64,000 nucleotides of DNA, taken from Desulfofustis limnaeus. Lineage in GTDB: Bacteria > Desulfobacterota > Desulfobulbia > Desulfobulbales > Desulfocapsaceae. Numbering within the stretch: the stretch's first letter is position 1; the number at the start of each line of letters is the position of its first letter. This document shows, in pieces, positions 1 through 9,584 of the stretch. Position numbers and translations under genes: made by a program. The stretch lies in assembly GCF_023169885.1 (NCBI RefSeq), contig NZ_AP025516.1, positions 2,014,501-2,078,500 of the forward strand, read 5' to 3'. The notes below the pieces were generated by a model. That model saw only the letters and a list, made by a program, of their open reading frames with translations. It made no database searches and was not told the origin of the DNA.

Positions 1-762
1 AATCTCGGCCTCTACTTCAACGCCTCCGGACTCCTCATCGTTCTCGGCGGAACGGCCGCAGCGGCGCTGCTGAGCTTCAAGGTCGAACAACTGCGCATCG
101 TCTACCGGGTGATGAAGGCTTCATATCACCACCCCTTGAAGAGCGAGACGGAGATAATCAACATCCTCATCGATCTCTCCATCAAATCGCGCCTGGACGG
201 TATCCTCTCCCTGCAAAAAGAAGAGAACGAGACCACCATCCTCTTTCTGCGCCGCGCCCTCGGCTGCCTGGTGGATGGCTACGGCACCGAGCAGATACGC
301 GACATCCTCAACACCGAGATGTATTTCTTCAAACTGCGCCGTGAGGAGTTGCAGCGCATCCTGCGCTCCATCGGCGATTTCTTCCCGGCCTTCGGCATCA
401 TCGGTTCGGTGGTCGGTCTGATCGCCATGCTCAACGGCATCGGCGACACCTCGATCCTGCTCAAGGCGGTACCGATCGCGTTGACCTCAACGCTGTACGG
501 CTTGATCCTGGCCAACTTTTTCTTCCTGCCTTTCGCCGCCAACCTCCGGGAACGCACCAACCACGAGTTGTTGCTGCAGAAGATCATCACCGAGGGGGTG
601 ATCGCGATCAACTCCGAGGTCAACCCGATCATCCTGAAGACCAGGCTGGAATCGTTTTTGACCCCGTCGTCACGAGACCTCGATCTGGTCTCCTACCGCA
701 AGATCAGAGAGCGATTCAACATCGAGCTGCAGGAAAAAAACAACCTTGAGCCGGTATGTTAG
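1..762 (+). CDS. motA: MotA/TolQ/ExbB-family proton channel, MotA-like stator subunit (5' truncated by the window)
   Basis: The reading frame is open from base 1, so the true start lies upstream. The visible part begins with a hydrophobic stretch containing LIVLGGT, typical of the first helices of MotA. A long cytoplasmic region rich in charged residues follows, then two hydrophobic helices (around AFGIIGSVVGLIAML and ALTSTLYGLILANFFFLPF), the proton-channel pair of MotA proteins. MotA and MotB form the inner-membrane stator that converts ion flow into flagellar torque. No motB follows; a dispersed repeat and the dnaE leader come next, so any partner is elsewhere. A generic ExbB/TolQ role is less likely given the N-terminal glycine motif and long loop. 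Stop codon TAG at 760-762. Confidence 0.8.
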   Translation, partial: NLGLYFNASGLLIVLGGTAAAALLSFKVEQLRIVYRVMKASYHHPLKSETEIINILIDLSIKSRLDGILSLQKEENETTILFLRRALGCLVDGYGTEQIRDILNTEMYFFKLRREELQRILRSIGDFFPAFGIIGSVVGLIAMLNGIGDTSILLKAVPIALTSTLYGLILANFFFLPFAANLRERTNHELLLQKIITEGVIAINSEVNPIILKTRLESFLTPSSRDLDLVSYRKIRERFNIELQEKNNLEPVC

Positions 763-828
763 CATCATATCCGAAACGGTAACCCTCTTTTCCGCTGGCC
801 GGCACCCGATCGCCTTGCTCAGTCTTCT

Positions 829-980
829 TTAGGGGAGCTTGAAAAATTCGAAATTTCGTTCAAGATCGAGGCGCGCAAGATCATTTTACCGCAGGCTTAT
901 ACATGATATTCCGAGGATAAAATGTGATTACGCAACGATGAGATTGGGCGAAATGGCAATTTTTCAAGGTTCCCCTTAAG
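829..980 (+). repeat. Long palindromic intergenic repeat (family 1), copy A
   Basis: An AT-rich element of about 150 bp whose ends are inverted copies: TTAGGGGAGCTTGAAAAAT on the left, and on the right a segment whose complement reads TTAAGGGGAACCTTGAAAAAT. The inner halves are also imperfectly complementary (GCGCAAGATCATTTTA against TAAAATGTGATTACGC), so the whole element can fold into one long hairpin. It lies between motA and dnaE and matches the copies near 9.4, 16.8, 22.0, 26.6, 37.3, 39.7 and 63.2 kb. No ORF is present inside it. Confidence 0.9.
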
Positions 981-1012
981 CGTACTTCTCGCTCGTACAT
1001 ACAGCACTCCCC

Positions 1013-1100
1013 TGATCCGTAGTACCGGAGGCTGCCTCGTGGAGGCCCAGCGGAGCAAGGAAACAGGCCGGAACGCAGCTGCCGGAGGTACTGCGGATCA
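1013..1100. repeat. Isolated inverted repeat upstream of dnaE
   Basis: The arm TGATCCGTAGTACC (1013-1026) pairs with GGTACTGCGGATCA (1087-1100) with one mismatch, enclosing about 60 bp that includes a small GCCTC/GAGGC hairpin. It follows directly after copy A of the family 1 repeat and is not clearly related to it. The remaining 1101-1380 is the dnaE leader: AT-richer DNA with no convincing gene and no promoter I would commit to. Confidence 0.55.
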
Positions 1101-1380
1101 CGGGAAACCTTTCCAGATCTCTCCTGAACAATAATTTCATATAGTTACAAACAGATACCCAACACATCGCGGCTCAGGTTTTCCGTGCAGGGAGATCCTG
1201 TTCATGGTATTTTTTCCTGGTTCTTCCGCTTCGTTGATTCATTCAATCCCCCGTTTGCTACGAGAGTTTTATCATGGTTTGTTGTTCGTCTTGGTTACTG
1301 CCTTTTCCTGTATTGTCCCCACATTATAACGTGGCCCGCTCGGCCGTTTCACACCCATCTTTTTCCTTGGGAGAGCAGCC

Positions 1381-4300
1381 ATGAGCGCCGGATTCGTCCA
1401 CCTGCACGTCCACTCCCAGCACAGCCTGCTGGACGGGGCCATCCGCGTCTCCGATCTGCTGGATAAATGCCGCGAATACCAGATGGATGCCGTGGCCCTG
1501 ACCGACCATGGCGCCATGTACGGGGCTCTGGAATTCTATACCAAGGCCAAGAAGGCCGGCATCAAACCGATCGTCGGCTGCGAGTTCTACGTGGCGCCGG
1601 GACATCGAAGCGAAAAGAAAGTGGGAGAGGCCGGACCGGCCTTTCACCTTATTCTTTTGGCCATGAATTATCAGGGTTACCGTAACCTATTGAAGCTGTC
1701 CAGCATCGCCCAGTTCGAGGGTTTCTACTACAAGCCCCGCATCGATCGGGAAGTACTGGAGCAGTACAGCGACAACCTGATCGCGCTCAGCGCCTGTCTG
1801 CACGGCGAGGTCCCCTGGTTGCTCGGCCGCAACCGTTTTCCTGAAGCACGCGACAAGGCACTGGCCATGCAAGAGCTCTTCGGCGATCGTTACTATTTCG
1901 AACTGCAGGAAAACGGCATCCCGGAACAGAAAATCGTCAACGAAGGCCTGCTCCGTCTGAGCAGTGAGTTGGGAATCAAGGTTATCGCCACCAACGATTG
2001 CCACTATTTGAACAAGGAAGAAGCCCACGCCCACGAAGTGCTGCTCTGCATTCAGACGGGCAAGACCATCAAGGACTCGGATCGATTCACTTTTTCATCA
2101 GACGACTACTATTTCAAATCGCCGGACGAAATGCGGGAGTTATTCGCCTATTGCCCCGAAGCCATCAGCAACACGCTCGAGGTGGCCGACCGCTGCAATC
2201 TGGAGATCGAGCTCGGCCAGCACCATTTCCCCCGCTTCCCGATCCCCGCTGGGGAAACGCTGGTATCCATGTTCACCAAGGCCTGCTGGTCGGGCCTGCA
2301 GGATCGTTTTGCCGTGATGCGGCAGAAAAAGACGTTGACCCCGGAGGTGGAGAAAACATACAGCGACCGGCTGAAGATGGAGATCGACGTCATCAACAAG
2401 ATGGGTTTTCCCGGCTATTTCCTGATTGTCGCCGATTTCATCAACTGGGCCAAGGACCGGGATATCCCGGTCGGTCCCGGCCGCGGTTCCGGAGCCGGCA
2501 GCCTGGCCGCCTACTGCCTGCGCATCACCGATATCGACCCGATCCCATACGGACTCATTTTCGAGCGATTTCTCAACATCGAGCGCAAGTCGATGCCCGA
2601 TTTCGACGTCGATTTCTGCCAGGACCGGCGCGGCGAGGTGATCGACTATGTCCGCCACAAATACGGCGGCAACGCCCATGTGGCCCAGATCATTACCTAC
2701 GGCTCGATGAAGGCCCGGGGGGTCATCCGCGATGTGGGTCGGGCCCTGGACATCCCCTTCGGCGAGGTGGACAAGATCGCCAAACTCGTCCCGGAACAGC
2801 TGAAGATGACCATTGCCAAGGCCATCGAAGAAGAGCCGAAACTCCAGGAAGCGGCGGCCCGGGACCCGCAGATCCAGGAACTGCTCACCGTCTCCCAGAC
2901 GCTTGAAGGCCTGGCGCGCCACACCTCCACCCATGCCGCCGGGGTCGTTGTCTCGCCGGAACCGATGGTCGAATACCTGCCCACCTGCAAAGGCAAGGAC
3001 GACGAAACCATTACCCAGTACGACATGAAGCACACCGAGATGACCGGACTGATCAAGTTCGATTTTCTCGGGCTCAAAACCCTTACCGTCATCCACAAGG
3101 CCCTCGGACATATTAAGGCCGACTGCGGTACCGACCTCGATCTGTCGACCATCCCCATGGATGACGTGAAGACCTACAAACTGCTCTGTGCCGGCGACGC
3201 GCTCGGGGTGTTCCAGTTGGAAAGCAGCGGCATGCGCGAACTGCTGGTGAAGATGGCGCCGGAACAGTTCTCCGACCTGATCGCCCTGATCGCCCTGTAC
3301 CGGCCCGGGCCGCTTGACTCGGGAATGGTCGACGATTTCGTCAACACCAAGCATGGCCGGCAGGAACCGAACTATCCGCTGCCGCAGCTCAAACCGATCC
3401 TGGAAGAGACCTACGGGGTCATCGTCTACCAGGAACAGGTGATGAAGATCGCCAACGTGCTGGCCAATTACAGTCTTGGCGATGCCGACAACCTGCGCCG
3501 CGCCATGGGGAAAAAGATCCCCGAGGTCATGAACCAGGAAAAGGAAAAGTTCATGACCGGAGCCCGGCAGAACCAGATCCCGGAGGACAAGGCCGAACAC
3601 ATCTTCGATCTGATGGCAAAGTTCGCCGGCTACGGGTTCAACAAATCGCACTCGGCCGCCTACGCGCTGATCGCTTACCAGACCGCCTACCTGAAAGCTC
3701 ACTACCCGGCCCAGTTCATGGCCGCCCTGCTCTCCTGCGACATGAACAACACCGACAAGGTGGTCCTCTACATCAACGAATGCCGGGAGCACCAGATCGA
3801 CGTGCTGCCCCCCGACATCAATGAGAGCGTCCAGGACTTCAGTGTTCGCCAGGACCGCATTCGTTTCGGTCTGGCGGCGGTGAAGAACGTCGGCGAATCG
3901 GCCCTGGCCTCGATTATCGAAGAACGGGAAAAGAACGGGCCCTACCGATCACTGGTGGATTTTTGCAACCGGGTCGATTCCCGGCGGGTCAACAACCGGG
4001 TCATCGAGAGTCTGATCAAATCAGGCTCCTTTGATTCCTTGGGCAACAATCGAGCTCAACTGATGACCGTTCTGCCCAAGGCCATGGATCAGGCTAAGGC
4101 CTACCAACGAGATCGACAGAGCGGCCAGCTTTCCCTGTTCGCGCTCGGCTCCGCTTCACCGGCAGCGGAACACACCGATATTCTGCTGCCCGATGTACCG
4201 GAATGGGAGGAACGACAGAAACTACTCTTTGAAAAAGAGACGGTCGGTTTTTACATCACCGGCCATCCGCTGGATGACGCTTTGCCCGAGATACGAACGG

Positions 4301-4890
4301 TGGCCGACACCGACATCGCCGGCCTGGAAACCTTCAACGAAGGCCAGCCGGTTCGAATCGGCGGGCTCATCAGGAGCTGCAAGCAGCTCAAGAGCAAAAA
4401 AGGCGAACCGATGGCCTTCGTGACCCTGGAAGATATCCTGGAGACCCTTGAGGTCATGGTCTTCCCTGAGACCTACGCCACCTGCCAGCACCTGCTGACC
4501 ACGTCGGATCCGGTTATCGTGCGGGGAACCGTTCAGAAAAATGAGCGGGGAGTGAAAATCATTGCCGAGGAAATCGATCTCCTGCCGGAGGCTCGGGTCA
4601 AATATACGGAAACGGTGCATGCCCGGCTCACCGCTGACAGCACCACCAGATCGCGGCTGGAAGAATTGAAAAAGCTGCTGTTCAGCCATCACGGCAGCTG
4701 CCCGTTTACCATCACCCTCCATTTCCCCGAGGAAGGCGAGGTGGACGTGGCGATCAACCCGGACTTCACGGTCCGCCCCTGCCGTGAATTGAGCGAACAA
4801 ACCACCCAGATTTTTGGCTACAACCCACTGGTATTTCGCAAAAAACCGCTCGAACCGAGCAACCGGAGGCGCACCTGGGCGGCCAACTGA
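1381..4890 (+). CDS. dnaE: DNA polymerase III subunit alpha (replicative polymerase)
   Basis: Catalytic subunit of the chromosomal replicase. At 1169 aa it is close to the E. coli length of 1160. The N-terminal PHP domain begins with FVHLHVHSQHSLLDG, and TDHGAMYG follows. The C-family polymerase palm carries the acidic motif PDFDVDFCQDRR (about residues 400-411), preceded by the glycine-rich GPGRGSGAGSL. A helix-hairpin-helix region lies near residues 830-880. An OB fold (RIGGLIRSCKQLKSKKGEPM) lies near residue 990, and a C-terminal tau-binding region follows. The ATG start is just before the conserved PHP motif. It is a single-gene unit convergent with hslU, with a shared hairpin between them. 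Confidence 0.98.
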   Translation: MSAGFVHLHVHSQHSLLDGAIRVSDLLDKCREYQMDAVALTDHGAMYGALEFYTKAKKAGIKPIVGCEFYVAPGHRSEKKVGEAGPAFHLILLAMNYQGYRNLLKLSSIAQFEGFYYKPRIDREVLEQYSDNLIALSACLHGEVPWLLGRNRFPEARDKALAMQELFGDRYYFELQENGIPEQKIVNEGLLRLSSELGIKVIATNDCHYLNKEEAHAHEVLLCIQTGKTIKDSDRFTFSSDDYYFKSPDEMRELFAYCPEAISNTLEVADRCNLEIELGQHHFPRFPIPAGETLVSMFTKACWSGLQDRFAVMRQKKTLTPEVEKTYSDRLKMEIDVINKMGFPGYFLIVADFINWAKDRDIPVGPGRGSGAGSLAAYCLRITDIDPIPYGLIFERFLNIERKSMPDFDVDFCQDRRGEVIDYVRHKYGGNAHVAQIITYGSMKARGVIRDVGRALDIPFGEVDKIAKLVPEQLKMTIAKAIEEEPKLQEAAARDPQIQELLTVSQTLEGLARHTSTHAAGVVVSPEPMVEYLPTCKGKDDETITQYDMKHTEMTGLIKFDFLGLKTLTVIHKALGHIKADCGTDLDLSTIPMDDVKTYKLLCAGDALGVFQLESSGMRELLVKMAPEQFSDLIALIALYRPGPLDSGMVDDFVNTKHGRQEPNYPLPQLKPILEETYGVIVYQEQVMKIANVLANYSLGDADNLRRAMGKKIPEVMNQEKEKFMTGARQNQIPEDKAEHIFDLMAKFAGYGFNKSHSAAYALIAYQTAYLKAHYPAQFMAALLSCDMNNTDKVVLYINECREHQIDVLPPDINESVQDFSVRQDRIRFGLAAVKNVGESALASIIEEREKNGPYRSLVDFCNRVDSRRVNNRVIESLIKSGSFDSLGNNRAQLMTVLPKAMDQAKAYQRDRQSGQLSLFALGSASPAAEHTDILLPDVPEWEERQKLLFEKETVGFYITGHPLDDALPEIRTVADTDIAGLETFNEGQPVRIGGLIRSCKQLKSKKGEPMAFVTLEDILETLEVMVFPETYATCQHLLTTSDPVIVRGTVQKNERGVKIIAEEIDLLPEARVKYTETVHARLTADSTTRSRLEELKKLLFSHHGSCPFTITLHFPEEGEVDVAINPDFTVRPCRELSEQTTQIFGYNPLVFRKKPLEPSNRRRTWAAN

Positions 4891-4917
4891 GCACCTTTTC
4901 AGACGGGCGCCCTGCGG

Positions 4918-4945
4918 CGATGCGGGCCGATCGGAACCCGCATCG
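4918..4945. terminator. Hairpin between convergent dnaE and hslU
   Basis: CGATGCGGG (4918-4926) and CCCGCATCG (4937-4945) form a perfect 9-bp GC-rich stem with a 10-nt loop in the 78-bp gap between the two converging genes. There is no strong T-tract on either side, so it may be a weak or bidirectional terminator or simply a 3'-end stabiliser. Confidence 0.55.
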
Positions 4946-4968
4946 TTCGCCTCCCGGTAAGTGGACCG

Positions 4969-6387
4969 TTACAGGATGAATCTGCTCAGGTCCCGATCCT
5001 CGATGATCGTCTGCAACTGCTTCCTGACGTATTCGGCAGTGACTTGAAAGGAGCCTTCTCCCCGTTCACAGGCATCGTAGGATAACTCGTCGAGAACCCG
5101 TTCCATCACCGTGTGCAGCCGTCGAGCCCCGATCTCTTCGGTGTTCTCGTTGACTTCAACGGCAATACGGGCCAACTCCTCGATGGCATCCTCGGTGAAG
5201 GAGAGTTCGATCCCCTCGGTGGCCAGCAGAGCGATATATTGTTTGGTGAGCGCATTTTCCGGTTCGGTGAGGATTCGGACAAATTCCTTTTGTCCGAGCG
5301 GTTGCAGTTCCACCCGGATGGGAAACCGTCCCTGCAATTCCGGAATCAGATCGGACGGCTTGCTCACATGAAACGCACCGGAGGCGATGAACAGGATGTG
5401 GTCGGTCTTTACCGGTCCATGCTTGGTGGTCACCGTGGTGCCCTCGACGATGGGCAACAGATCGCGCTGAACCCCCTCCCGGGAGACATCGGGGCCATGC
5501 GACATTCCGCTCTGGCGCGAGGCGATCTTGTCGATCTCGTCGAGAAAGATGATGCCGGACTGTTCGGTGCGCCGCAACGCCTCCTTCATCACCTTGTCCA
5601 TATCGATCAATCGTTCCATCTCCTGTTGCTTCAGCGCGGCCATGGCATCCGGGACCTTGAGCCGTCGTTTCTTCTTCTTTTTCGGAAAGATCTTGCTGAA
5701 GGCATCCTGCAGACTGGACTGCATGTCCTCCAGTCCCGAGGTGGTCATGATCTCCACCATGGGCAAAGACTTGGCCTCGTCCAGCGTCAATTCCACTTCC
5801 CGTTCGGCGAATTTGCCATCGCGCAGCATCTGCCTGATCCGTTCCCGGGTCGACGCTTCGTGGTCGCTTCCCGTACCGGCCGGCAACCGGTCCGCGGTAA
5901 CCAGCGTGAACGATTGGGAGCCCTCGGGGCCAGTGTCCGACAGTGGGCTGGGGCGCCCCGGCGACGGCGGCAGCAGCAAATCGAGCAGCTTGTCTTCAGC
6001 GCTGGCCTCGGCGAGTCCCTCCAGCCTGGCCCGTTCTTCGGCCTTGACCATGGTGATGGCGATTTCCACCAGATCGCGCACCATCGATTCCACATCGCGC
6101 CCCACGTAGCCGACCTCGGTGAACTTTGAGGCCTCCACCTTGACGAAGGGCGATTGGGCAAGGGTGGCCAGCCGCCGGGCAATCTCGGTCTTGCCCACCC
6201 CGGTGGGCCCGATCATGATGATATTTTTCGGGGCGATCTCCTCCTGCAGCGGCTCCGACACCTGCCGTCGCCGCCAGCGATTGCGCAAGGCGATTGCCAC
6301 CGAACGTTTGGCATCGGCCTGGCCGACAATGTATTTGTCCAACTCCGCCACCGTTTCCCGGGGAGTCAGTGATTGCTTATCGATCAT
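4969..6387 (-). CDS. hslU: HslU, ATPase subunit of the HslUV protease
   Basis: AAA+ unfoldase that feeds substrates to the HslV peptidase in the cytoplasm. The length is 472 aa against 443 in E. coli, the extra lying mainly in the intermediate (I) domain around residues 130-260. Walker A is GPTGVGKT (residues 60-67), Walker B is IIFLDEID, a sensor/arginine-finger region ([12 protein letters not shown]) follows, and the C-terminus ends in RDLSRFIL, the type of tail that docks into HslV. Its ATG overlaps the hslV stop by 4 bp (ATGA), so the two are translationally coupled. Confidence 0.97.
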   Translation of the reverse strand: MIDKQSLTPRETVAELDKYIVGQADAKRSVAIALRNRWRRRQVSEPLQEEIAPKNIIMIGPTGVGKTEIARRLATLAQSPFVKVEASKFTEVGYVGRDVESMVRDLVEIAITMVKAEERARLEGLAEASAEDKLLDLLLPPSPGRPSPLSDTGPEGSQSFTLVTADRLPAGTGSDHEASTRERIRQMLRDGKFAEREVELTLDEAKSLPMVEIMTTSGLEDMQSSLQDAFSKIFPKKKKKRRLKVPDAMAALKQQEMERLIDMDKVMKEALRRTEQSGIIFLDEIDKIASRQSGMSHGPDVSREGVQRDLLPIVEGTTVTTKHGPVKTDHILFIASGAFHVSKPSDLIPELQGRFPIRVELQPLGQKEFVRILTEPENALTKQYIALLATEGIELSFTEDAIEELARIAVEVNENTEEIGARRLHTVMERVLDELSYDACERGEGSFQVTAEYVRKQLQTIIEDRDLSRFIL

Positions 6388-6914
6388 AGTTTTTCCAGGG
6401 TAATTGAATCATTGGTGTAGATACAGATGGAAGCCGCTATCTCCATGGCGGTACGGCAGATCTCCTCGGCATCGAGAGCGCTTTTTTGAACCAGGGCAAG
6501 AGCGGCGGCGTGGGCATACGGTCCTCCGGAACCGATCGCCAGCACGCCGGTATCCGGTTCGATGACGTCGCCGGTCCCGGACAGAAGCAGGCTGTGTTCC
6601 TTGTCTACGGCGATCAGCATTGCTTCGAGTCGCCGCAGCATCCGGTCGGTGCGCCAATCCTTGGCCAACTCGACTGCGGCCCGCATCAGGTTGCCGTGAT
6701 ATTGTTCCAGTTTTTGCTCGAGTCGATCGAACAAGGTAAAGGCATCGGCGGTGGCGCCGGCGAAGCCGGTGATCACCTGGTCATGGTAGAGTCGCCGAAC
6801 TTTGCGAGCCTGGTGTTTGACCACGGTGTTGCCCAGTGAGACCTGGCCGTCACCGGCGACGGCCACCTGACCGTTATGACGGACTGAGAGGATAGTGGTT
6901 GCTTTTACTTTCAT
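6384..6914 (-). CDS. hslV: HslV, threonine peptidase subunit of HslUV
   Basis: Proteasome-type N-terminal nucleophile hydrolase of 176 aa that forms the proteolytic core of HslUV. The mature enzyme should begin at the first Thr of ATTILSV (residue 6). The encoded protein starts MKVKA, so a five-residue propeptide must be removed, unlike E. coli HslV, which starts MTT. Such short propeptides occur in other bacteria. AGDGQVSLG and [10 protein letters not shown] are the usual conserved segments. It is first in a two-gene operon with hslU, with a 4-bp overlap. Confidence 0.97.
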   Translation of the reverse strand: MKVKATTILSVRHNGQVAVAGDGQVSLGNTVVKHQARKVRRLYHDQVITGFAGATADAFTLFDRLEQKLEQYHGNLMRAAVELAKDWRTDRMLRRLEAMLIAVDKEHSLLLSGTGDVIEPDTGVLAIGSGGPYAHAAALALVQKSALDAEEICRTAMEIAASICIYTNDSITLEKL

Positions 6915-6936
6915 GAAACGTCCTTGGTAAGATATG

Positions 6937-6978
6937 AGAGGAGTTTGAAAAATCCGAAATTTCGTTCAAGATTGCAAC
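6937..6978 (+). repeat. Family 1 palindromic repeat, half-copy B
   Basis: Only the left end of the family 1 element is present (GGAGTTTGAAAAATCCGAAAT and the following TTTCGTTCAAGATTG). Similarity stops before the xerC stop codon. It lies in the 72-bp gap between xerC and hslV and looks like a decayed remnant. Confidence 0.7.
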
Positions 6979-6986
6979 GGACTTGA

Positions 6987-7895
6987 TCACGATGAGGTGT
7001 TGCCGAGTGGATGCGCTCGGTCGTAGACGGCGCTCAGATGATCGATGGTCAGATGGGTATAACGCTGCGTGGTCGACAGGCTGGCGTGGCCGAGCAACTC
7101 CTGAACGGTACGCAGATCAGCTCCCATCTCGAGCAGGTGGGTAGCGAATGAATGCCGCAGGGTATGCGGCGTCACCTCTTTTCTAATTCCTGCCCGCTGC
7201 CCATAGGAACTGACCAATCGTTCCACGCTCCTGGTGGTTAACCGTCCACCCCGCCCGTTGAGAAACAGGGACTCCATATCGACCGATCGCTTCTTCTCCA
7301 GTCGCTTCTGAATCACTCGCTGTCGATCGATCAGCCAACGTCGCACGGCATCCAGGGCCGGACCGCCAACCGGAACCAAGCGCTCCTTGTTACCTTTGCC
7401 CCTCACCCTAAGCATTTCGGCACCAAAATCAAGATCGTCAACCGTCGTCCCGACCATCTCCGCGACCCGCACACCGGTGGAGTAGAGCATCTCGAGAATG
7501 GCGCGATCACGAGACATGAAGGCATCGCCCCGATCCGGGGCAGAAAGCAGGGCAAAGGCCTCGTCAACCGTCAAAAAGGTCGGGATCGAACGCCCTGTCT
7601 TCGGCCCGGTGATACCGCAAACCGGGTCGCTCTCAATCAGTTTCTCCCGCAACAGGAAGCGAAAAAAGGTCCGCAATGCGGACAGCTTGCGGGCGACACT
7701 GAGTGGATTATTGGTTCCATGCAGGCTGGCCACGAACCGGCTGATATCTGCCCCGCGTACGCTGCCCGCCGTACTGTCGGCGGGGAGTCCGGCAACAAAC
7801 TCCTCCAGATCGCGCCGATAGGCAGTGATCGTATGGGGCGAATAACCCTTTTCCGATTCCAGCCAGCGGCTGAAGAGCGTGATAGCCTGTTCCAT
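6987..7895 (-). CDS. xerC: Tyrosine recombinase XerC
   Basis: Site-specific recombinase that resolves chromosome dimers at dif with XerD. From the chosen ATG (MEQAITLFSRWLESEKGYSP) it is 302 aa, the normal Xer size; an upstream in-frame extension has no Xer similarity. The N-terminal SAM-like DNA-binding domain (residues about 1-90) is followed by the catalytic domain with Arg in GVRVAEM, HTLRHSFATHLLEMGADLR (the H-x-x-R box), GHASLSTTQRYTH and the active Tyr in TQRYTH. Divergent from xseB; downstream lies a decayed repeat and then hslV. XerC rather than XerD is judged from overall look and is not certain. Confidence 0.88.
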   Translation of the reverse strand: MEQAITLFSRWLESEKGYSPHTITAYRRDLEEFVAGLPADSTAGSVRGADISRFVASLHGTNNPLSVARKLSALRTFFRFLLREKLIESDPVCGITGPKTGRSIPTFLTVDEAFALLSAPDRGDAFMSRDRAILEMLYSTGVRVAEMVGTTVDDLDFGAEMLRVRGKGNKERLVPVGGPALDAVRRWLIDRQRVIQKRLEKKRSVDMESLFLNGRGGRLTTRSVERLVSSYGQRAGIRKEVTPHTLRHSFATHLLEMGADLRTVQELLGHASLSTTQRYTHLTIDHLSAVYDRAHPLGNTSS

Positions 7896-8065
7896 AACGA
7901 TGTCCACCACATGCCCGAAGGGACAGAGAAGCAACACGGTCGAGCCAAACTCTGCTTGCATACCACGGTCGGATTCGACTATAGTCTGCTGCAGTATACC
8001 CGTCTGCAACTCATTTTCAACGTGCAAAACCGAGGGCTTCGACCCGCCGACCACGCATTTTCGAC

Positions 8066-8299
8066 ATGGCGAAAAAATCGTTTGAAGCTGCTCTGGCCCG
8101 CCTGGAAGAAATCACCGAGGAACTGGAGAGCGGTAACCTCAGCCTTGAAGCCAGCCTGAGAAAGTTCGATGAAGGTATCAAACTGGCCGAATTTTGTAAT
8201 GCCACACTCGCCGAAGCGCGCACCAAGGTAGAGATTCTGCTGGACAAGAATGGGCGCCTCGAGGCCGAACCTTTTGATGAATCAGCCCAAGACCATTAA
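8066..8299 (+). CDS. xseB: Exodeoxyribonuclease VII small subunit
   Basis: A 77-aa acidic helical protein with the family signature [23 protein letters not shown], followed by [11 protein letters not shown]. It binds the XseA large subunit to form exonuclease VII, which degrades single-stranded DNA. It precedes and overlaps ispA, the usual xseB-ispA-dxs order; xseA itself is not in the window. Confidence 0.93.
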   Translation: MAKKSFEAALARLEEITEELESGNLSLEASLRKFDEGIKLAEFCNATLAEARTKVEILLDKNGRLEAEPFDESAQDH

Positions 8300-9182
8300 G
8301 AATGTGCTCCTCGAAAAGAGTCGCACGATTGAAGCGGCGCTGGCGCAGTTCATGCCGGCTGCCGGGGGCCCCTTCGCCGGTCATATCGAATCCATGCACT
8401 ACAGTCTGTTCGCCGGCGGCAAACGGATCAGACCGGTATTATGTCTGGTTGCCGGGGCAGCGGTCAACAGCGATCCCAACGTGGAGCAGGCCCTGTTGCC
8501 GGCGGCCTGCGCACTCGAGTGCATCCACACCTACTCGCTGATCCATGACGACCTTCCCGCCATGGACAATGACGCGCTGCGTCGGGGCCGGCCGACCAAC
8601 CACACGGTTTACGGTGAAGCGGCGGCGATCCTTGCCGGCGACGGCCTACTGACATTCGCCTTTGAGCTGCTGGCCCGCCCGAATCCCTTATTGTCGACGG
8701 ACCGGCAGTTGCGCATCATCGAACAGGTGGCCCGCGCCGCCGGACCGGAAGGCATGGTTGGCGGACAACACCTCGATATCACCTACGAAAACCAATCATA
8801 CCCGTTCTCCATGCTGCAGACTATCCACCGCAGCAAGACCGGCGCGCTGCTCACCTGTTCCGTGCAAATCGGCGCCATCGGCGCCGGCGCCAGCCCCGAG
8901 GCCGAAGCGGCCTTGTCCGCCTACGGGGCCGCATTGGGGTTGGCCTTCCAGATTGTCGACGATCTGCTCGACGCCACCGCCACTACCGAACAACTCGGCA
9001 AAACAGCCGGCAGTGACGAGGCCCACGGCAAAGCCACCTATCCCGCCTTCTTCGGTATCGACAAGACCCGCACACTGGCCCGTGAAGCTGCCGAAACGGC
9101 CAAGGCCGCCCTCGCCCCCTTGGGGCCTCAGGCAACCCAGCTGTACCAGCTAGCCGATTATGTGGTCAGCCGATCCCGCTGA
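8277..9182 (+). CDS. ispA: Polyprenyl synthase, farnesyl diphosphate synthase type
   Basis: Condenses isopentenyl diphosphate with allylic diphosphates to make C15 (possibly C20) prenyl diphosphates. The first Asp-rich motif is [19 protein letters not shown] and the second is [16 protein letters not shown] and GQHLDI are also typical. The start at 8277 ([14 protein letters not shown], 301 aa) overlaps xseB by 23 nt; an alternative ATG at 8250 would add nine residues. The same unit continues with dxs after a 402-bp gap. Confidence 0.93.
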   Translation: MNQPKTIKNVLLEKSRTIEAALAQFMPAAGGPFAGHIESMHYSLFAGGKRIRPVLCLVAGAAVNSDPNVEQALLPAACALECIHTYSLIHDDLPAMDNDALRRGRPTNHTVYGEAAAILAGDGLLTFAFELLARPNPLLSTDRQLRIIEQVARAAGPEGMVGGQHLDITYENQSYPFSMLQTIHRSKTGALLTCSVQIGAIGAGASPEAEAALSAYGAALGLAFQIVDDLLDATATTEQLGKTAGSDEAHGKATYPAFFGIDKTRTLAREAAETAKAALAPLGPQATQLYQLADYVVSRSR

Positions 9183-9410
9183 CCCCTCTGCCCGGCCGGA
9201 AAAAAGTGTCCAGGAGATCGACTGCCGGTCGGCAATCCCTCTGGAGCCGCGGTTGCGGCATGGCGGACAATGGATTATGTTACATCGTAGAAAAATGACC
9301 ATACACCCGACAGCTGTTTGCGATGGTCGCAAGCAGCCGGTTTGACAACCATTCGCAGCCATTTCCCGGAAGCGCCGCGATACTCCGGACCGATGAGCGA
9401 CTGACATCCA

Positions 9411-9547
9411 CAGGAGAGCTTAAAACATCCGACATTTCGTTCAAGAGGCAGGCGCGCGCGATACTTTTATCTGACATTCAGAGAATAAAATATAATCGCG
9501 CAGCCATGAGAAGAGGCGAAATGGCCCCGGCTTCAAGGTTCTCCATA
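9411..9547 (+). repeat. Family 1 palindromic repeat, copy C (divergent)
   Basis: The left end AGGAGAGCTTAAAACATCCGA, the middle GAATAAAATATAATCGCGCA and the right end CGAAATGGCCCCGGCTTCAAG align with the family consensus with many substitutions. It sits between ispA and dxs, ending 37 bp before the dxs ATG, so it is probably within the transcribed spacer. The preceding 9183-9410 has no recognisable gene or site. Confidence 0.8.
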
Positions 9548-9584
9548 GCATTCCTGGTGAGACTTCAGGACCTGACAACTTATC

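Noticed and set aside
2140-3792. A 550-codon minus-strand open frame inside dnaE
   Set aside because: It is antisense to the conserved polymerase core, has no recognisable motif, and mirrors codon bias of dnaE.
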